Of a stretch of DNA of 64,000 nt, positions 1 through 6,822 are shown piece by piece. The position numbers and the translations under genes are program-made. This DNA comes from Virgisporangium aurantiacum (GTDB lineage Bacteria; Actinomycetota; Actinomycetes; Mycobacteriales; Micromonosporaceae): contig NZ_BOPG01000012.1 in the NCBI RefSeq assembly GCF_016863635.1, positions 310,001 to 374,000 of the forward strand. The letters run 5' to 3'. A model generated the notes under the pieces. The model did not search any database, was not told the origin of the DNA, and saw only the letters and a program-made list of their open reading frames with translations. The stretch's first letter is position 1, and each line of letters opens with the position of its first letter.

Positions 1-425
1 GCGCCGAGGGCTACCGCAACGCCATGGAACGCCGCGGCCTGGGCGACTACGTCGACGTGGTCGGCAGCACCTACACCGAGGAGGGCGGCTACACGGCGAC
101 GAGGGAACTGCTCGACCGCCCGGTGCGCCCCACGGCCATCTTCGCCGGCGCCGACGCGGCCGCGATCGGCACGCTCCAGGCCGTCCACGAGGCGGGTCTG
201 GCCGTGCCCGGCGACATCTCGGTCGCCGGCTACGACAACACGTCGATCGCCGCCCTGGGACCCATCTCCCTGACCAGCGTCGACCAGGACGGCCACCTGA
301 TGGGCGTCAACGCCGCCCGGATGCTCCTCGAACGCGTGGAAGGCAAACGCGAACGCTCCGCGCTCCTCACGCTGTCCCCCACCCTCGTCCCCCGTCGCAG
401 CACCGCACCCCCCAGCACCAGTTGA
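1..425 (+). CDS. LacI-family transcriptional regulator, C-terminal part (5' end outside window)
   Basis: The reading frame is open from base 3 and holds the C-terminal half of a LacI/GalR sugar-responsive repressor. Visible hallmarks are PTAIFAGADAAAIGTLQAVHEAGL, split here as PTAIFAGADAAAIG then the helix, VPGDISVAGYDNTSIA, and the late LTSVDQD segment that lines the effector pocket in this family. The helix-turn-helix would lie to the left of the window, so the target cannot be read. The stop codon (423-425) overlaps the left arm of the 70-bp hairpin element at 424-493, which may end the transcript. The family assignment is secure; the sugar is unknown. Confidence 0.9.
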   Translation, partial: AEGYRNAMERRGLGDYVDVVGSTYTEEGGYTATRELLDRPVRPTAIFAGADAAAIGTLQAVHEAGLAVPGDISVAGYDNTSIAALGPISLTSVDQDGHLMGVNAARMLLERVEGKRERSALLTLSPTLVPRRSTAPPSTS

Positions 426-493
426 TCTTGCAGTTGTGGTGCCGGGATCACCCGTCATTGCCCGGTTTTGTGAGGCACCACAACTGCAAGATC
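424..493 (+). repeat. 70-bp dispersed hairpin element, copy A
   Basis: Perfect 20-bp inverted arms (424-443 and 474-493, left arm GATCTTGCAGTTGTGGTGCC) enclose a 30-base loop. Copy B at 6654-6723 has identical arms and the same loop length. The loop carries TTGCCC-NN-TTTTG on the plus strand here. The stop codon of the LacI gene overlaps the first two bases. No T-tract follows, so it is not a classical intrinsic terminator. Confidence 0.9.
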
Positions 494-525
494 GACGAGG
501 AGGGGCGGGGTGGGAGGATGGGGGC

Positions 526-915
526 ATGGTTACTGGGCGTGGGGATTTGAGTGCGGAGGCTTTGGCCAGGGACATGGAGCGGGATACGCCGTTCCGGCGG
601 TTCCGGCAGCGGCTGCAGGCCCGGCGGGGGGCACGGGTCGAGGAGACGCCCGAGGGGCCGGCCGGATGCGAACACCTGCTCGCCTTCCCGGCCCGTGACG
701 TCGGCTCGCCCCAGGACTGCGACGACCACACCGAATCCGACGGACCGGTGGTGCACCTGCGTACCTGCCTGACGTGCGGATACGTGGGCTGCTGCGACTC
801 GTCCAAGGGGCGGCACGCCACGGCGCACTCGGAGCACACCGGACATCCGGTGATGCAGTCGGCCGAACCGGGCGAGACGTGGCGGTGGTGCTACGTCCAC
901 GAGCAGCTGGGTTAG
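526..915 (+). CDS. UBP-type zinc finger protein (129 aa)
   Basis: Small cytoplasmic protein with a zf-UBP domain filling its C-terminal two thirds: CEHLLAF, then CDDH, LRTCLTCGYVGCCDSS, a run of histidines (GRHATAHSEHTGHP) and the closing WRWCYVHEQLG. These Cys/His residues are the zinc ligands of the family. In eukaryotes this fold binds the ubiquitin C-terminus; bacterial stand-alone copies have no settled role. The ATG at 526 is chosen because GGGAGG lies just upstream; the open frame extends further left into the hairpin element. The end overlaps the convergent gene at 912-2057 by 4 nt. Confidence 0.8.
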   Translation: MVTGRGDLSAEALARDMERDTPFRRFRQRLQARRGARVEETPEGPAGCEHLLAFPARDVGSPQDCDDHTESDGPVVHLRTCLTCGYVGCCDSSKGRHATAHSEHTGHPVMQSAEPGETWRWCYVHEQLG

Positions 916-2057
916 CCCAGCGTGCGCACCTCGGAACCCGGGGGCAGTTTCGCCCACCAGTGGCCGTACCGGCGGTAGACGGACGGGTCCCGGTCGGCCA
1001 GGAACTCCACCAGCGCGGCCGCCTCGGTCGCGAGTCCCTTCCACGCCCGCGCCGACAGCGGCCGGAACGCGGTCGCCTCGATCCCATTCCCCAACGGACG
1101 CCACACGCCGGCGACGTGGCCGTCGACGAGCAGGGTCGGCAGCACGTCGCCGTTGATCCGGGTCACCAGGGTGCGGTATTCGGGCGGGATCATCCGGCCG
1201 CGGTCGGCGTAGGCGAGCAGCGTGCTGTCCCACATCGGCAGCAGGCGCGGCGGCGCCGGGGTCCGGGCCGGCGGCAGCGGGGCGCCGGGGACGTCGTACA
1301 GGTCCGCGCCGTCGGGGCCGGTGCGGACCACGAGGTCGTCGCCGAGCGCGCGGACGGCGTCGCGGGCCGCCGTGCGGGTCAGCAGGGTGAACTGCGCGAT
1401 GTCGGCGATCGACGCCGGCCCGAAGCCGTCGAGGTACCGGCGGACCAGCCGCCGCGTCGAGTCCTCGCCGTGCGCGACCGGCAGCGGGTCGGCATACGTT
1501 CGGAACACCGGCCGCGTTCCGAACGACCACGGGCCGCCGGTGGGCACCTGCACCAGCGGCGCGAAGCAGCGCAGCGCCCACCACACGCCACGATGCCGGT
1601 GCCCCAGCCGCTCCTCGAACATGGCCTCGATGTCGGCCTTCGTGCGGGCGCCGGCGGCCGCGAACGCCAGCAGGTGAACGGCGAGCTCGTCGGCGTCCGA
1701 TATGGACAGTCCGCTGTCGGTGAACCGCGCGTGGCCGAGGCGCGGGCCGCGCAGCACCCGCAACAGCGCGTTGTGGAACACCGGATAGTCGGCGACGTGC
1801 ACCGCGTGCAGCGTGATGCGCATCAGCGTCGCCTTGACCACCTCGGCGCCGGCGAAGGCCGCGTCGAGGTCGGCGGCGGCGAAATCGGTGACGCGGTTCC
1901 AGAGCGCCAGGTACGGCGACGCGGGCTCCTGCGCCTGCAGCGCGACCACCCGCCGCACGGCGGCACCGACCGGCACCGGCTCCCGGTTCAGCAACAGCTG
2001 ACGGGCGAGCGTGGCCCGGTTCAGCTGACCGGCGGTGAGGGCGGCACCAGATGTCAC
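912..2057 (-). CDS. Winged-helix DNA-binding protein, AlkZ/HTH_42 family (381 aa)
   Basis: The protein matches the HTH_42 family (tandem winged helices), whose studied members AlkZ and YcaQ are DNA glycosylases that unhook alkylated bases and interstrand crosslinks. The N-terminal region has VVALQAQEPASPYLALW, which contains the Q-x-Q arrangement used catalytically by AlkZ-type enzymes. Further family-like segments are STRRLVRRYLDGFGPAS, LPMWDSTLLAYADRGR and a C-terminal VDGHVAGVW. A role in alkylation repair is inference; many paralogues are uncharacterised. The start is a GTG at 2057, 23 nt from the divergent amidase start, so the two genes share a very short promoter region. Confidence 0.75.
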   Translation of the reverse strand: MTSGAALTAGQLNRATLARQLLLNREPVPVGAAVRRVVALQAQEPASPYLALWNRVTDFAAADLDAAFAGAEVVKATLMRITLHAVHVADYPVFHNALLRVLRGPRLGHARFTDSGLSISDADELAVHLLAFAAAGARTKADIEAMFEERLGHRHRGVWWALRCFAPLVQVPTGGPWSFGTRPVFRTYADPLPVAHGEDSTRRLVRRYLDGFGPASIADIAQFTLLTRTAARDAVRALGDDLVVRTGPDGADLYDVPGAPLPPARTPAPPRLLPMWDSTLLAYADRGRMIPPEYRTLVTRINGDVLPTLLVDGHVAGVWRPLGNGIEATAFRPLSARAWKGLATEAAALVEFLADRDPSVYRRYGHWWAKLPPGSEVRTLG

Positions 2058-2080
2058 CGGGCAGAGTCTAGAGTCGGCCG

Positions 2081-3397
2081 ATGACCACCGGACCGTTCCG
2101 CGGGCTGACCCTGGCCGACACCGTCGAGCGCCTGCGCTCCGGTGCCACCGATCCGGTCGACCTCGTCGACGCCGCCCTCGACGCGATCGCCACGTCCCAG
2201 CCGGTACTCAACGCGTTCGTCACCGTCGACGCCGAGGGCGCCCGCAAGGCGGCCCGGGCCGCCCGCGACGAACCGCCGCGCGGTCCGCTGCACGGGGTGC
2301 CGGTGGCGGTCAAGGACATCGTCGACACGGCCGGGCTGCTCACCACGATGGGATCGCGGCACTTCGCCGGCCACACACCCACCCGCGACGCGACGGTCGT
2401 GGCGCGATTGAAACAGGCCGGCGCGGTCATCGTCGGCAAGACCAGCACGCACGAGTTCGCCTACGGGCCGACCGGTGACCGGGCCGCCAACGGGCCGTGC
2501 GCCAACCCGCACGACCCGGCGCGGATGGCCGGCGGGTCGAGCAGCGGCTCGGCCGCGGCGGTGGCCGCCGGGCTGGTGCCGCTCGCGGTCGGCACCGACA
2601 CCGGCGGTTCGGTCCGGATCCCGGCGGCGCTGTGCGGGGTCACCGGCATCCGGCCCGGCATCGGACGCATACCGACCGACGGCGTGTTCCCGCTGTCGTG
2701 GTCGCTCGACGCGGTCGGTGTCCTCGCCACCGACGTGGCCGGCACCGCGGCGGGCTGGCGGGTCCTGGCCGGCTGCGGCGAGATGCCGGGACCCGCGCTG
2801 AAAGACCTCCGCGTCGGCCTGCCCACCGGTTTCGACCGCCTCGACGACGTCGTCCGGGAGAGCTTCGCCGCGCTCGTCGAGACGCTCGCCCGGGCCGGCG
2901 CCCGGCTGCGACCGGTGGACGTGGACGACGCCGCCGAACTGCGGGACGTCTACCTCACCGTGCAGTCGGCGGAAGCCGTTGCCGTGCACCACGAGCGGCT
3001 CGTCGAGCGCCCCGACCTCTTCAACGACGAGATCCGGACGCGACTGGACGACGCTGCGCGCGTCACCGGATTTGAATATGCCCGGGCCTTGCGCCGCCTC
3101 GCGGCCGTCCGCGCGACGGCCGCGCGCCGCCTGTCCGGCCTCGACGTGCTGCTGCTGCCGACGGTGCCGATCACCGCGCCGCCGCTGCACGCGCGCGACA
3201 CCGACGTGGGCGGCGGCTGGACGTCGCCGCGCGACGCGTTGCTCGCGCACAACACGCCGTGGAGCGTCCTCGGCCTGCCCGCGATCTCGCTGCCGATCCC
3301 CACCACCGGGCTGCCGGTGGGCGCGCAACTGGTCGGCCCGCCCGGAGGTGACGCCGATCTCCTCGCGATCGCCGCCGTTGTCGAGAAGGCGTTATAG
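2081..3397 (+). CDS. Amidase-signature family amidase (438 aa)
   Basis: Cytoplasmic amide hydrolase of the amidase-signature family. The Ser-cis-Ser-Lys triad is visible: the lysine in GVPVAVKDIVD, the cis-serine in AGGSSSGSAAAVAAG and the nucleophile in GTDTGGSVRIPAA. The length is normal for the family. The substrate cannot be deduced: it lacks a GatB/GatC neighbour, so a free-standing catabolic amidase is more likely than GatA. The last sense codon is TTA (3392-3394), rare in GC-rich actinomycetes, where TTA genes can depend on the bldA tRNA. It is followed after 10 nt by the aldo/keto reductase, probably co-transcribed. Confidence 0.88.
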   Translation: MTTGPFRGLTLADTVERLRSGATDPVDLVDAALDAIATSQPVLNAFVTVDAEGARKAARAARDEPPRGPLHGVPVAVKDIVDTAGLLTTMGSRHFAGHTPTRDATVVARLKQAGAVIVGKTSTHEFAYGPTGDRAANGPCANPHDPARMAGGSSSGSAAAVAAGLVPLAVGTDTGGSVRIPAALCGVTGIRPGIGRIPTDGVFPLSWSLDAVGVLATDVAGTAAGWRVLAGCGEMPGPALKDLRVGLPTGFDRLDDVVRESFAALVETLARAGARLRPVDVDDAAELRDVYLTVQSAEAVAVHHERLVERPDLFNDEIRTRLDDAARVTGFEYARALRRLAAVRATAARRLSGLDVLLLPTVPITAPPLHARDTDVGGGWTSPRDALLAHNTPWSVLGLPAISLPIPTTGLPVGAQLVGPPGGDADLLAIAAVVEKAL

Positions 3398-3407
3398 CGT
3401 TACCCGC

Positions 3408-4418
3408 ATGGAGTTTCGTACGCTCGGCAAGACCGGAACGCTGGTGTCCACGCTGTGTCTCGGCACGATGACCTTCGGCGCGGAGACCGACGAAAAGGGC
3501 TCCCACCAACAACTTGACCGCTTCCTCGACGTCGGTGGCAATTTCATCGACACGGCCGACGTGTACAGCCGCGGCGTCTCGGAGGAGATCGTCGGCGGGT
3601 GGCTGCCGGCGCACCGGGACCGGGTCGTCGTCGCCACCAAGGGCCGCTTTCCCATGGGCGACGGGCCCAACGACGCCGGGCTCACCCGCACGCACCTGAG
3701 CCGCGCGCTCGACGCGAGCCTGCGCCGCCTCGGCACCGACCACGTCGACCTCTACCAGGCGCACGCCTGGGACCCGCTGACCCCGATCGAGGAGACGCTG
3801 CGCTTCTTCGACGACGCCGTGCGCGCCGGAAAGATCCGCTACGCCGGGGTCAGCAACTTCACCGGTTGGCAGTTGCAGAAGGCGGCGCTGCTCACCGAGT
3901 TCCTGCGGCTCACGCCGATCGTGACGCTGCAGCCGCAGTACAACCTGCTCGCCCGCGACATCGAGTTCGAGATCCTCCAGGTGTGCGAGAACGAGGGCAT
4001 CGGCGTGCTGCCGTGGTCGCCGCTCGCGGGTGGCTGGCTCACCGGCAAGTACTCGGCCGACGAGGCGCCGACCGGCGCGACGCGGCTGGGCGAGAACCCG
4101 AACCGGGGCGTGGAGGCGTACGCGCGGCGCAACAACGAACGCACGTGGCAGGTGATCGAGGCCGTCCGGTCGGTCGCCGGGTCCCGTGGCGTATCGATGA
4201 GCGTCGTCGCGTTGGCGTGGCTCGCCGACCGGCCGACCGTCACGTCGGTGATCCTCGGCGCGCGCACGATCGAGCAACTCGACGACAACCTCGGCGCCGC
4301 GGGCGTCCATCTTTCTGTTGAGGAGAAAGAGCTGTTGGACGCGGCGAGCGCACCGCTGGTGGCCGACTACCCGTACGGCGGGCCGGGCGTGAACCAGCGC
4401 GCCCGCGTCATTCCGTAA
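3408..4418 (+). CDS. Aldo/keto reductase (336 aa)
   Basis: NADPH-dependent carbonyl reductase with the AKR TIM-barrel. The catalytic residues are the Asp and Tyr of NFIDTADVYSRGVSEE, the Lys of VVVATKGRF and the His of LYQAHAWDP, the last in the usual position. The NADP-binding end is seen as SVILGARTIEQLDDNLGA. The ATG at 3408 follows the amidase stop by 10 nt and begins MEFRTLGKTG, a standard AKR start. The physiological substrate is unknown. The last 11 nt overlap the convergent DUF427 gene. Confidence 0.9.
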   Translation: MEFRTLGKTGTLVSTLCLGTMTFGAETDEKGSHQQLDRFLDVGGNFIDTADVYSRGVSEEIVGGWLPAHRDRVVVATKGRFPMGDGPNDAGLTRTHLSRALDASLRRLGTDHVDLYQAHAWDPLTPIEETLRFFDDAVRAGKIRYAGVSNFTGWQLQKAALLTEFLRLTPIVTLQPQYNLLARDIEFEILQVCENEGIGVLPWSPLAGGWLTGKYSADEAPTGATRLGENPNRGVEAYARRNNERTWQVIEAVRSVAGSRGVSMSVVALAWLADRPTVTSVILGARTIEQLDDNLGAAGVHLSVEEKELLDAASAPLVADYPYGGPGVNQRARVIP

Positions 4419-5217
4419 GGAATTCGGCGCGCAGCGCCCGGGTGACGGGGGTGTCCGGGTGGGTGCGCGTGGTGCCGTCGACGGTGACGTCCATGACCTC
4501 GTCGTAGAAGGCGACCAGATCCTTCAGCGGTGCGGCGTCGGGCAGCGGGTGCTCGTAGGTCCAGGCCGCGTCGCGCCGTCCCGCTATCGAGAAGTAGGTG
4601 GCCTCGCCCTTGTAGGGGCAGAAGGTCGTCGTGTCGCTGGGCGTGAGGTCTCCCACGAGGTCCTCGCGCGGGACGTAGAAGCGGGTCGGCAGGCTCGTTT
4701 CGTAGACCAGGGTCGGGCTCGTGGTGTCGGCCAGGAGCCGGCCCTGGTACGCGATGCGCACGTGCCGCGACGCGGCCCGCATGTCGACGCGGTGGTACGG
4801 GTCGCGCGGGTGCGACCGGATCGGCTCGTCCTCCTCGAACCACGTGTCGAACGCGGCGAAGTCGAGCACCACGTGGCCCGCGAGGTCGGGATCGGCCGGC
4901 CGGAACGCGGCCGCGGCCCGCGTCTCGCCGTTGGCCGTGAGGGTGAACGACTCCCCCGGCGTGGAGTGCTCGGCGAACGGAATGCCCGGGTGGAGCACAC
5001 CCGCCCCGGCCTCCCGCGCCGTGTCGCTTTCCAGACTCGCCCACAGATCCTCCGCCGGGACGGCGTACTGCGGACAGATCCGGCGCGGCTCCCACACGAG
5101 CACGGCCCGCGTGGTGTCGACCACCAGGCGACCGCCGAGCTCGGCCCGGATCCGCTTCTCGGTCGGCTCGTGGCGCAGCTGGTCGCGCAGGCCGGCCATG
5201 GCGTCGGACATCCTCAT
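4408..5217 (-). CDS. DUF427 domain protein, two tandem domains (269 aa)
   Basis: Contains two copies of the small beta-rich DUF427 fold. Copy 1 spans about residues 20-120 (RIRAELGGRLVVDTTRAVLVWEP to the first VLDF) and copy 2 about 150-250 (HVRIAYQGRLLADTTSPTLVYE to WTYEHPLPDAA). The second includes FCPYKGEATYFSI, a strongly conserved DUF427 stretch with a Cys-Pro-Tyr-Lys core. The biochemical function of the family is not known to me. It is divergent from a TetR gene, with the TetR-type operator 22 nt upstream of its ATG, so it is the probable target of that repressor. Confidence 0.85.
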   Translation of the reverse strand: MRMSDAMAGLRDQLRHEPTEKRIRAELGGRLVVDTTRAVLVWEPRRICPQYAVPAEDLWASLESDTAREAGAGVLHPGIPFAEHSTPGESFTLTANGETRAAAAFRPADPDLAGHVVLDFAAFDTWFEEDEPIRSHPRDPYHRVDMRAASRHVRIAYQGRLLADTTSPTLVYETSLPTRFYVPREDLVGDLTPSDTTTFCPYKGEATYFSIAGRRDAAWTYEHPLPDAAPLKDLVAFYDEVMDVTVDGTTRTHPDTPVTRALRAEFLTE

Positions 5218-5238
5218 GTCGTCCCTCCCTTTTCATCG

Positions 5239-5268
5239 GACACCCTGTCTTTCAGAAGACAGGGTGTC
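5239..5268. promoter_or_regulatory. Operator: perfect 13-bp inverted repeat (TetR type)
   Basis: GACACCCTGTCTT at 5239-5251 and its exact complement AAGACAGGGTGTC at 5256-5268 are separated by 4 bases. It lies between divergent DUF427 (start 5217) and TetR (start 5293) genes, the expected place for an autoregulatory TetR operator controlling both. Occupancy is inferred. Confidence 0.8.
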
Positions 5269-5292
5269 AATCGGAATGTACGATGCCCGACG

Positions 5293-5907
5293 ATGACGAC
5301 CCGCAGATACGAGCAACGGTTGCGTGCCGAGTCGGCGGAGGCGACCCGCGCACGCATCCTCGACGCGGTGTACGAGCGGGTGCGGGCCACACCGACGCGT
5401 CCGGTGAGCGTCGAGGAGATCGCCCGCGCGGCCCGGGTCGCCCGGTCCACCGTCTACCAGGTGTTCGGGTCGCGGGCCGGGCTGTTCGACGCCCTCGCGG
5501 CCGACGTGCTCCGGCGCGGCGGCTTCGAGCGGGTGACGGCCGCGGTCGCCCACCCCGACGCCCGCGAGCACCTGCGCCAGGCGTTCCGGGCCGGCATGGA
5601 GGTGTACGCGGTGTACCGCGACGTCCACCGGGTGCTGTTCTCCACGTCGGCGGTCGACCCCGAGGCCACCGCCGGCGCGATGCGCCGCGCCGACGAGGCC
5701 CGTGCCGGTGGCATGGAGTACCTGGCCCGTCGACTCGCCGAACAGGACGCGCTGCGGCCCGGCCTGAGCGCCGACGACGCCGCCCACGTCCTGTTCGTGC
5801 TCACCGGCTTCGAGGCGTTCGACGCCCTCTACACCGGCCGCGGCCTGCCGGTCGACGACGTCGCGCGGCTGATCGTGCTGGCGGCCGAGAACGCCGTGTG
5901 CCGGTAG
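5293..5907 (+). CDS. TetR-family transcriptional regulator (204 aa)
   Basis: N-terminal TetR helix-turn-helix is clear: ATRARILDAVYERV, then SVEEIARAARVARSTVYQVF, GSRAGLFDALAAD. The C-terminal helical domain (about residues 70-204) should bind a small ligand, not identifiable here. The ATG at 5293 gives MTTRRYEQRLRAESAEAT, a normal TetR lead-in; an earlier ATG at 5283 is in another frame. It probably represses itself and the divergent DUF427 gene through the 5239-5268 operator. The downstream hydrolase starts 5-11 nt after the stop and is probably in the same transcript. Confidence 0.9.
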   Translation: MTTRRYEQRLRAESAEATRARILDAVYERVRATPTRPVSVEEIARAARVARSTVYQVFGSRAGLFDALAADVLRRGGFERVTAAVAHPDAREHLRQAFRAGMEVYAVYRDVHRVLFSTSAVDPEATAGAMRRADEARAGGMEYLARRLAEQDALRPGLSADDAAHVLFVLTGFEAFDALYTGRGLPVDDVARLIVLAAENAVCR

Positions 5908-5918
5908 GTTCTGTGCTC

Positions 5919-6632
5919 ATGGACTTCACGGTCGACGGTGTGCCGGGCGTGCTGTGGACGCCGGCCGGCGCCACCGGCGGGCGTCCGCTGGTGCTGATGT
6001 GCCACGGCCGCTCGCAGCACAAGAGGGCCGACCCGCTGGTGCGCCGGGCGGCCCGGTACGTCGAGCGGTACGGCTGGGCGGTCGCGGCGCTCGACGCCCC
6101 CGGCCACGGCGACCGGGTCACCACCGCCGAGGCGACGCTCACCGCCGTGAAGTTGCGCCGCCGCCTCGCCGAGAAACGCAAACTCGACCCCGCGACGGCC
6201 GCCGCGGCGGCTCAACGGGCGGCCGAGGCGGTGCCCGAGTGGCGGGCCGCCCTCGACCACCTCCAGGGGCTGCCCGTCGTCGGCGACGCCCACCCGGTCG
6301 GCTACTGGGGCGTGTCGATGGGCACGAGAATCGGGGTTCCGCTGGTGGCCGAGGAGCCGCGGATCGTCGCCGCCGTGTTCGGCCTGGCCGGCCTGCACCC
6401 GGGCGACGAGACGCTCCCGTCCGCCGCCGCGCGGGTGACCGTGCCGATCGAGTTCGTGCTGCAGTCCGACGACGAGATCGTCGAGCGCGAGGCGGGGCTC
6501 GCGCTGTTCGACCGGTTCGGGTCGCGGGAGAAGTCGCTGCACCTGAACCCCGGCGGCCATCTGGCAACGCCGTCCTTCGAGGCCGAAAGCTGGGAACGCT
6601 TCTTCGCGCGTCACCTCAGCGCCGCCGGTTAG
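5919..6632 (+). CDS. Alpha/beta hydrolase (237 aa)
   Basis: Cytoplasmic serine hydrolase of the alpha/beta fold. The oxyanion-hole region is PLVLMCHGRSQHK, the nucleophile elbow is YWGVSMGTRIG (Ser in G-x-S-x-G), the acid is probably in LQSDDEIV and the His in LNPGGHLATP. The family includes esterases, lactonases and dienelactone-type hydrolases; the substrate is unknown. Either the ATG at 5919 or a GTG at 5913 could be the start. It follows the TetR gene closely and is followed by hairpin element B and a strong terminator-like stem. Confidence 0.82.
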   Translation: MDFTVDGVPGVLWTPAGATGGRPLVLMCHGRSQHKRADPLVRRAARYVERYGWAVAALDAPGHGDRVTTAEATLTAVKLRRRLAEKRKLDPATAAAAAQRAAEAVPEWRAALDHLQGLPVVGDAHPVGYWGVSMGTRIGVPLVAEEPRIVAAVFGLAGLHPGDETLPSAAARVTVPIEFVLQSDDEIVEREAGLALFDRFGSREKSLHLNPGGHLATPSFEAESWERFFARHLSAAG

Positions 6633-6653
6633 CCCCTCCCCCGTACGCAGGTC

Positions 6654-6723
6654 GATCTTGCAGTTGTGGTGCCTATCAAAAGGGGGCAAAGCCGTCGCAA
6701 CCTGGCACCACAACTGCAAGATC
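6654..6723 (-). repeat. 70-bp dispersed hairpin element, copy B
   Basis: Arms at 6654-6673 and 6704-6723 are identical to those of copy A (424-493), and the loop is again exactly 30 bases. The conserved loop core TTGCCC-NN-TTTTG reads on the minus strand, so this copy is inverted relative to copy A. It begins 22 nt after the hydrolase stop. Confidence 0.9.
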
Positions 6724-6746
6724 GGCGCGCAGGGGGTGGGCGCGCG

Positions 6747-6777
6747 GCGGCGGCCGGGTCGGGGACCCGGCCGCCGC
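6747..6777. terminator. Strong GC stem, probable bidirectional terminator
   Basis: A 14-bp perfect stem (GCGGCGGCCGGGTC / GACCCGGCCGCCGC) with a 3-base loop lies between the convergent hydrolase and pectate lyase genes. There is no U-tract, as is common for actinomycete terminators. Confidence 0.7.
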
Positions 6778-6822
6778 ACTGTGCGGGGGGACGTGCGCTG
6801 CGGGCTTGCAGGTACCCGAGCG

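Noticed and set aside
424..493. Hairpin element A as a tRNA or structured RNA gene
   Set aside because: Single long stem with variable loop, no cloverleaf, and the same arms recur at 6654 with an unrelated loop.
448..1584. Long open frames antisense to, or in other frames of, real genes (also in 7.0-8.4, 22.3-23.7 and 33.4-36.1 kb)
   Set aside because: Arg/Gly/Pro-rich translations with no family motifs; typical shadow frames of GC-rich coding DNA.
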